Shown here piece after piece: positions 40,144 through 45,034 of a stretch of DNA of 45,034 nt. The notes beneath the pieces were generated by a model. That model saw only the letters and a program-made list of their open reading frames with translations. It did no database searches and was not told the DNA's origin. The stretch covers positions 1-45,034 of the forward strand of contig CALLAL010000014.1 in the NCBI GenBank assembly GCA_938002255.1. Direction: 5' to 3'. The DNA is from an uncultured bacterium (lineage in GTDB: Bacteria > Desulfobacterota > BSN033 > UBA1163). Positions within the stretch are counted from its first letter, which is position 1. The number at the start of each line of letters is the position of its first letter. A program made the translations under genes and the position numbers.

Positions 40144-42813
40144 ATGGCTTCAACCCTCTTGGATAAGTCTTATGACCCTCACGAGGTGGAAGGGAAATGG
40201 TATCGTTTTTGGATGGAAAGAAATTATTTCCGGGCAGATGAAAACTCAACCCAAAAAGCCTATTCGATCGTCATCCCCCCTCCAAATGTCACCGGGGTTC
40301 TCCATATTGGACACGCCCTAAACAATACCCTGCAGGACATTCTCATACGGTTTAAAAGGATGGAAGGCTATAACGTCCTTTGGATGCCTGGAACAGACCA
40401 CGCAGGCATTGCCACCCAGAATGTTGTGGAGCGACAACTGATGGAGGAAGGTCTGGATCGACATGTTTTGGGAAGAGACCGATTCATTGAACGGGTCTGG
40501 AAATGGAAGGAGCAATCCGGAGGAACGATCATCAACCAATTAAAAAAGCTTGGGGCATCGTGCGACTGGTCGAGAGAGCGTTTTACGATGGATGCAGGGC
40601 TTTCGGAAGCGGTGAAGGAGGTTTTTATCCGCCTCTATCAGGAAGGATTGATCTACCGGAATCACTATATTATCAACTGGTGCCCTCGCTGTCATACCGC
40701 CCTCTCAGACCTTGAAGTCGAACATGAGGAGATGTCTGGAAAACTCTATTATCTCCGTTATCCTTTTAAAGAAGAGGGTCGCTTTGTCGTTGTGGCCACC
40801 ACACGACCTGAAACGATGCTGGGAGATACAGCCGTTGCAGTTCATCCAGAAGATGATCGGTATCGGGACGATATCGGGGAAAAAGTCATTCTTCCTGTGC
40901 TCCAGAGGGAAATCCCCGTGATTGGGGATCCTTATGTGGATCGAGAATTTGGAACAGGCTGTCTCAAAATTACTCCTGCCCATGATTTTAATGATTTTGA
41001 GATTGGGTTAAAGCACGGGCTTGAACAGATCAAGGTGATTGATGAGGAAGGTCGGATGAATGATCATGCCGGCCCTTATCGAGGCATGGATCGTTTTGAA
41101 TGTCGTGAGAAGATCGTAGAGGACTTTAAGCGAGATGGGGTGCTTATTAAAATAGAAGATTACCATCACAAGGTGGGCCACTGTTACCGATGCAAAACCA
41201 TTGTAGAACCCAATCTTTCACTCCAATGGTTTGTCCGAACCAAACCACTTGCGCAGCCTGCCATTGAAGCCGTGCGAACCGGTCGAACACGGATTATTCC
41301 GGATCTTTGGGAGAAGACCTATTACGAGTGGATGGAGAATATTAAGGACTGGTGTATTTCACGTCAGATCTGGTGGGGACACCGGATTCCTGCCTGGTAT
41401 TGTGAAACCTGTGAAGAGGTGATCGTGGCCAAGGCGGAACCAAGGGTTTGCCCCCGATGTCAGGGACAACGGTTAAAACAAGAGACCGATGTCCTCGACA
41501 CCTGGTTCAGTTCTGCGCTTTGGCCTTTCTCCACCCTGGGATGGCCTCAACCGACTAAGGAACTCGAGGTCTTTTATCCGACCTCTGTCTTGGTGACAGG
41601 GTTTGACATCCTTTTCTTCTGGGTTGCAAGGATGATGATGATGGGGCTGAAGTTTATGGGAGACGTTCCCTTCCGGGATGTTTATATCCATGGGCTGGTC
41701 CGAGATGAGAAGGGTGAGAAATATTCGAAAACGCGCGGAAATGTAGTTGATCCCCTGGAGCTCATCGACCGTTTTGGAGCAGATGCTCTCCGGTTTACCC
41801 TTGCAGCACTCACCATGCCCGGAAGTGATCTGAAACTCTCAGAATCAAGAACAGAGGGCTACCGCCACTTTGCCAACAAGATTTGGAATGCCTCCCGTTT
41901 CGCCCTGATGAACCTCGAGGGAATGGAGCAGGAAAGGGGAGAAAAGATAGCGGCTTTAGAAAACCAAAGCCTTCCCGATCGCTGGATTCGACGGAGACTG
42001 AACGAAACCATTCGGTCCGTTCGAAAGGCTCTTGATGGATATAAATTCCATGAAGCCTGTCACTCTCTTTATCAGTTCATCTGGCATGGGTTCTGTGACT
42101 GGTACCTTGAGATGGCTAAATATTATCTTTATCGGGAAGGAGGTTCCCGGGAAAAAGAGGTTACCCGACAGACGCTTAACGAGGTGTTTGATGCCACCCT
42201 ACGACTCCTCCACCCCTTCATGCCCTTTATCACAGAGGAGATCTGGCAAAAACTCCCTTTCAGAAAAGAGAATGAATCCATTATGGTGGCTGAATATCCT
42301 AAGCCAGATCCTCAATATGACAACTCAGAGGTTGAGGAGGAAATGGGCTGGATCATGGATGTGGTGACAAGCCTTCGAAACATTCGAGGGGAGATGAACC
42401 TTCCCCCCTCCGAACAGCTCTCTGTTTTGATCCGTGCTAAAACAGAGGCGTTGATCCAAAAACTGAAGAGGCAGGCTCCTCTGATTCAGTTTCTTGCCGT
42501 GGCGAATTCGCTGGACATCGGACAAGAGGTGGAAAAGCCTCCTTTTTATGCCTATGCAGTGGTCAATGAAATTGATCTGTTCGTTCCAATGAGCAGGTCT
42601 CGCATGGAAGAAGAAGCTAAAAGGCTACAGAAGGAGATCTCAAAGATTGAAAAGGAAAGCCAGTTTGTCATGAAAAAACTCTCCAATGATCAATTTCTTT
42701 CCAAAGCTCCTCCAGAGGTGGTTCAGGAGGTGACTCTGAAAGCATCAGAGTTTCGAGCTCAGCGGGAAAAACTGCAAGGAAACTTAGAGAGAATAAAAGA
42801 GATGTTGAAGTGA
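40144..42813 (+). CDS. valS: valyl-tRNA synthetase
   Basis: The 889-residue class I synthetase has PPPNVTGVLHIGHALNNT (HIGH motif, about 41-58) and WMPGTDHAGIATQ. The editing domain has TTRPETMLGDTAVAVHP, and CPRCHTALS follows the first part of the catalytic fold. EKYSKTRGNVVDP is the KMSKS-equivalent loop. A C-terminal coiled coil (about 820-885) ends the protein, as in ValS. It charges tRNA-Val. The ATG at 40144 has its nearest strong GGAGG (40124-40128) 15 bases upstream, which is long. An upstream TTG at 40136 is out of frame. No T-box leader was found in the 160 bp before it. Confidence 0.97.
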   Translation: MASTLLDKSYDPHEVEGKWYRFWMERNYFRADENSTQKAYSIVIPPPNVTGVLHIGHALNNTLQDILIRFKRMEGYNVLWMPGTDHAGIATQNVVERQLMEEGLDRHVLGRDRFIERVWKWKEQSGGTIINQLKKLGASCDWSRERFTMDAGLSEAVKEVFIRLYQEGLIYRNHYIINWCPRCHTALSDLEVEHEEMSGKLYYLRYPFKEEGRFVVVATTRPETMLGDTAVAVHPEDDRYRDDIGEKVILPVLQREIPVIGDPYVDREFGTGCLKITPAHDFNDFEIGLKHGLEQIKVIDEEGRMNDHAGPYRGMDRFECREKIVEDFKRDGVLIKIEDYHHKVGHCYRCKTIVEPNLSLQWFVRTKPLAQPAIEAVRTGRTRIIPDLWEKTYYEWMENIKDWCISRQIWWGHRIPAWYCETCEEVIVAKAEPRVCPRCQGQRLKQETDVLDTWFSSALWPFSTLGWPQPTKELEVFYPTSVLVTGFDILFFWVARMMMMGLKFMGDVPFRDVYIHGLVRDEKGEKYSKTRGNVVDPLELIDRFGADALRFTLAALTMPGSDLKLSESRTEGYRHFANKIWNASRFALMNLEGMEQERGEKIAALENQSLPDRWIRRRLNETIRSVRKALDGYKFHEACHSLYQFIWHGFCDWYLEMAKYYLYREGGSREKEVTRQTLNEVFDATLRLLHPFMPFITEEIWQKLPFRKENESIMVAEYPKPDPQYDNSEVEEEMGWIMDVVTSLRNIRGEMNLPPSEQLSVLIRAKTEALIQKLKRQAPLIQFLAVANSLDIGQEVEKPPFYAYAVVNEIDLFVPMSRSRMEEEAKRLQKEISKIEKESQFVMKKLSNDQFLSKAPPEVVQEVTLKASEFRAQREKLQGNLERIKEMLK

Positions 42814-42906
42814 GATAAATTTGTTAGGGTATGAGACCTAAGGGGAATAGGGTCTTTACGCCTTTCCCGTTGGGTCTAACACGTCGTCAAACAGGAGATT
42901 TGACCG

Positions 42907-43185
42907 ATGAAGATGGATATCGAGAAAGTAGCCAGGCTGGCACGAATCAACTTAAGTGAAGAGGAGAAGAAAACATTTGGAAACCAACTGGAACAGATCC
43001 TGCTCCACATGGAACAATTAAATCGGCTTGACACTTCAGGAGTGGAACCCACCTCCCATGCCATTCCTGTAGTCAATGTTTTTAGGGAGGATGAGGTTCG
43101 AAGTTCGACTCCCAGAGAGAAAATCCTAAACACTTCACCTGCTCAGGAAGAAGGGCATTTCAAGGTTCCAAGAATCATCGAATAA
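42907..43185 (+). CDS. gatC: Asp-tRNA(Asn)/Glu-tRNA(Gln) amidotransferase subunit C
   Basis: The 92-residue protein begins MKMDIEKVARLARINLSEEEK, the standard GatC start. It has LNRLDTSGVEPTSHAIPVVNVFREDEV in the middle, which wraps around GatA in known structures. GGAG lies upstream of the ATG. gatA follows 57 bases after its stop. GatC stabilises GatA in the tRNA-dependent amidation of Asp-tRNA or Glu-tRNA. Confidence 0.95.
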   Translation: MKMDIEKVARLARINLSEEEKKTFGNQLEQILLHMEQLNRLDTSGVEPTSHAIPVVNVFREDEVRSSTPREKILNTSPAQEEGHFKVPRIIE

Positions 43186-43242
43186 GCCGAAGGAAGGATC
43201 CCTTGATTGTGTGGTCCTACCACGTTCCATCAAGAGGAATTC

Positions 43243-44706
43243 ATGACGATTCACGAGTTAACCATTCACCAGCTTCATGACCTTTTAGCTAAAAAAGAGG
43301 TGACTGCGAGGGAAGTGACCGAGGCCCTTTATAATCGGATCAGGGTGGTGGAAGGGCAGGTCCAAGCCTATCTCATGTTGACCGAAGAAGAAGCTTATCG
43401 ACAGGCGGATGCAGTGGATCAAAAGATCCGTCGAGGCGAGGCGATTGGAGAGCTCGAAGGCATCCCTATCGGCCTTAAAGATATTCTCTGTACAGAAGGG
43501 ATTCAAACGACTTGCGGATCCAAAATCTTAAAAGGATATATTCCGTTTTATGATGCAACAGTCATTAAAAAATTGAAAGAAAAGGGGACGATCTTCCTCG
43601 GAAAATTGAATATGGACGAATTCGCCATGGGATCCTCGACAGAGAATTCAGGATTTCAGATTACCCGAAACCCCTGGGACTTAAAATGTATCCCTGGCGG
43701 ATCGAGCGGTGGTTCCGCAGCAGCGGTTGCTGCTGATGAATGTATTGCTGCCGTTGGAACGGATACGGGAGGATCCATTCGGCAGCCTGCCTCGTGTTGC
43801 GGCGTTGTGGGGCTGAAACCCACCTACGGCCGGGTCTCACGATATGGATTAATTGCCTTTGCTTCATCCCTTGATCAGGTCGGTCCAATAACCAAGGATG
43901 TAGAGGATTGTGCCATCCTCCTTGGAGGAATCAGTGGTTTTGACCCAATGGACTCGACCTCGGTCAATATCGAGGTTCCTGATTACAAGTCGTTCCTGAT
44001 TAAAAACATTAAAGGGATTCGAATTGGCATCCCGAAGGAGTATTTTATTGAAGGAATGGACGAGGATGTTGAAAAGTCCGTTCAAGGGGCAATTGATCTC
44101 TTAAGCCAATCAGGTGCCGAAATTCGGTCGATTTCACTTCCCCATACTCCATATGCCGTAGCCGTCTATTACATCCTTTGCACCGCTGAAGCCAGTTCAA
44201 ATCTTGCCCGTTATGATGGTGTCAAGTATGGTTTCCGCTCGAATCACTATGACGATCTTCTGGAAATGTACAGCCGAACCCGAGCAGAAGGGTTTGGCAA
44301 AGAAGTAAAACGCAGAATCATCTTAGGAACCTATGTGCTCTCTGCAGGCTATTACGATGCCTACTATCGAAAAGCTTCACAGGTTAGAACCCTTATGAGA
44401 GAAGATTTCAGAAAAGCCTTTGAAGAAGTGGAGGTCATCGTGACTCCCACAGCACCTACCCCAGCTTTCCAGATTGGGGAAAAAGTAGAGGATCCCCTTC
44501 AAATGTATCTCTCCGATATCTTAACCATACCGGTCAATTTAGCTGGAATTCCTGCCCTCTCTCTACCCTGTGGATTCAGCCGGAAAGGATTACCGATCGG
44601 ACTTCAGATCATGGGAAAACATTTCGACGAAGGAACGGTGTTAAGGGTCGCCTACACGTTTGAACAGTCCACCGATTATCACCTGAAAAAACCACCGATC
44701 ACTTAA
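43243..44706 (+). CDS. gatA: Asp-tRNA(Asn)/Glu-tRNA(Gln) amidotransferase subunit A
   Basis: The start is the ATG at 43243 with GAGG six bases upstream; a TTG at 43207 would add 12 residues. The 487-residue amidase has the Ser-cis-Ser-Lys triad in context: the Lys in [10 protein letters not shown] (about 71-80), then [15 protein letters not shown] with the cis-Ser, and [16 protein letters not shown] with the nucleophile Ser. [20 protein letters not shown] is a GatA hallmark. It releases ammonia from glutamine for amidation of mischarged tRNA. gatB is not in the window and may be located elsewhere. Confidence 0.96.
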   Translation: MTIHELTIHQLHDLLAKKEVTAREVTEALYNRIRVVEGQVQAYLMLTEEEAYRQADAVDQKIRRGEAIGELEGIPIGLKDILCTEGIQTTCGSKILKGYIPFYDATVIKKLKEKGTIFLGKLNMDEFAMGSSTENSGFQITRNPWDLKCIPGGSSGGSAAAVAADECIAAVGTDTGGSIRQPASCCGVVGLKPTYGRVSRYGLIAFASSLDQVGPITKDVEDCAILLGGISGFDPMDSTSVNIEVPDYKSFLIKNIKGIRIGIPKEYFIEGMDEDVEKSVQGAIDLLSQSGAEIRSISLPHTPYAVAVYYILCTAEASSNLARYDGVKYGFRSNHYDDLLEMYSRTRAEGFGKEVKRRIILGTYVLSAGYYDAYYRKASQVRTLMREDFRKAFEEVEVIVTPTAPTPAFQIGEKVEDPLQMYLSDILTIPVNLAGIPALSLPCGFSRKGLPIGLQIMGKHFDEGTVLRVAYTFEQSTDYHLKKPPIT

Positions 44707-44767
44707 ACCGGTCGATAAAATCCTATTGATTTAATTTAAAAATCCATATCGCTTCCTTTAAAAGATT

Positions 44768-45034
44768 TCAATCAGTCATTTCCTTCAGCCATTCAAGGTA
44801 GGAAGAAGAACCTTCGGTGATGGGGAGGGCGATGATTTCAGGAACAGAGTAGGAGTGGAGGGACTTCACCTTTTTCTCTAATGCATCAAAGTTCTGTTTT
44901 TGGGTCTTGATGAACAATACCCACTCCTTTTCATCCCAGATCTTTCCCTCCCATCGGTAGATGGATCGGATGGGCGAAAGGATGTTCACGCAGGCAGCTA
45001 AACGGGCTTCCACAAGGGCGTTAGCAATGTTGAC
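44768..45034 (-). CDS. cutA: CutA1-family protein, 5' end cut by window edge
   Basis: The visible 88 codons run from the window edge (VNIANALVEARLAACVNI) to the stop at 44768. The conserved LVEARLAACVNI, IYRWEGKIWDEKEWVLFIKT and HSYSVPEIIALPITEGSSSYLEWL segments are those of CutA1, a small trimeric protein linked to divalent metal tolerance, though its role is not settled. About 15-20 N-terminal residues lie beyond the window. It converges on gatA with about 60 bases between; no clear terminator was found there. Confidence 0.93.
   Translation of the reverse strand, partial: VNIANALVEARLAACVNILSPIRSIYRWEGKIWDEKEWVLFIKTQKQNFDALEKKVKSLHSYSVPEIIALPITEGSSSYLEWLKEMTD

Overview
The window reads like a chromosomal segment of an anaerobic, cytochrome-rich bacterium, most likely of the Desulfobacterota (former Deltaproteobacteria). 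The reasons are a Qrc-like quinone reductase module, many multiheme c-type cytochromes, two DUF362 ferredoxin-type proteins, an Mrp antiporter cluster of the kind also found in archaeal membrane hydrogenases, and bacterial-type ValS and GatCA. The assignment is inferred from gene content; no rRNA or tRNA gene was recognised in the window.

Layout. (1) 1-658: the 3' end of a CRISPR array with three intact 37-bp repeats, followed by about 416 bp carrying small phage-like reading frames and then a decayed 27-bp copy of the repeat. (2) 744-17612, all on the minus strand: about 17 kb encoding 16 redox or redox-linked proteins. In order of transcription these are a cytochrome/4x[4Fe-4S]/NrfD module, a second module with the gene order of Qrc or alternative complex III (pentaheme cytochrome, MopB-fold protein, Fe-S protein, NrfD), two paralogous tetraheme cytochromes, a lone cyclic-nucleotide-binding domain, a GltD-like flavoprotein with two ferredoxin-type clusters, a split cytochrome b, a Rieske protein, a membrane-anchored pentaheme cytochrome and an octaheme cytochrome. 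I count 30 CXXCH motifs. (3) 17814-21006, plus strand: ComB-like phosphatase, NimA-like flavoprotein, DUF362-ferredoxin protein and TruA, facing a second DUF362 protein (21049-22176, minus). (4) 22441-26688, plus: an EF-G paralogue, Dtd and a Memo-AMMECR1 fusion. (5) 26783-34115, minus: an eleven-gene Mrp-type cation/proton antiporter cluster with three large MrpD-like subunits. (6) 34238-35671, minus: a CCA/poly(A) polymerase-family HD protein. (7) 35844-44706, plus: dGTPase-family protein, cyclic-2,3-diphosphoglycerate-synthetase-like P-loop protein, a pseudo-receiver protein with a long acidic linker, ValS, GatC and GatA. (8) 44768 to the end, minus: the truncated CutA gene.

How the genes could work together (inference). 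The 17-kb cluster appears to encode a membrane electron-transfer system that links NAD(P)H (GltD-like flavoprotein), the quinone pool (cytochrome b/Rieske and two NrfD modules) and a large periplasmic c-heme relay. The separate Mrp cluster would convert sodium and proton gradients. The likely substrate or terminal acceptor of the electron chain cannot be read from the sequence. The two most unusual items are the redox supercluster and the phage-like insert inside the CRISPR array.
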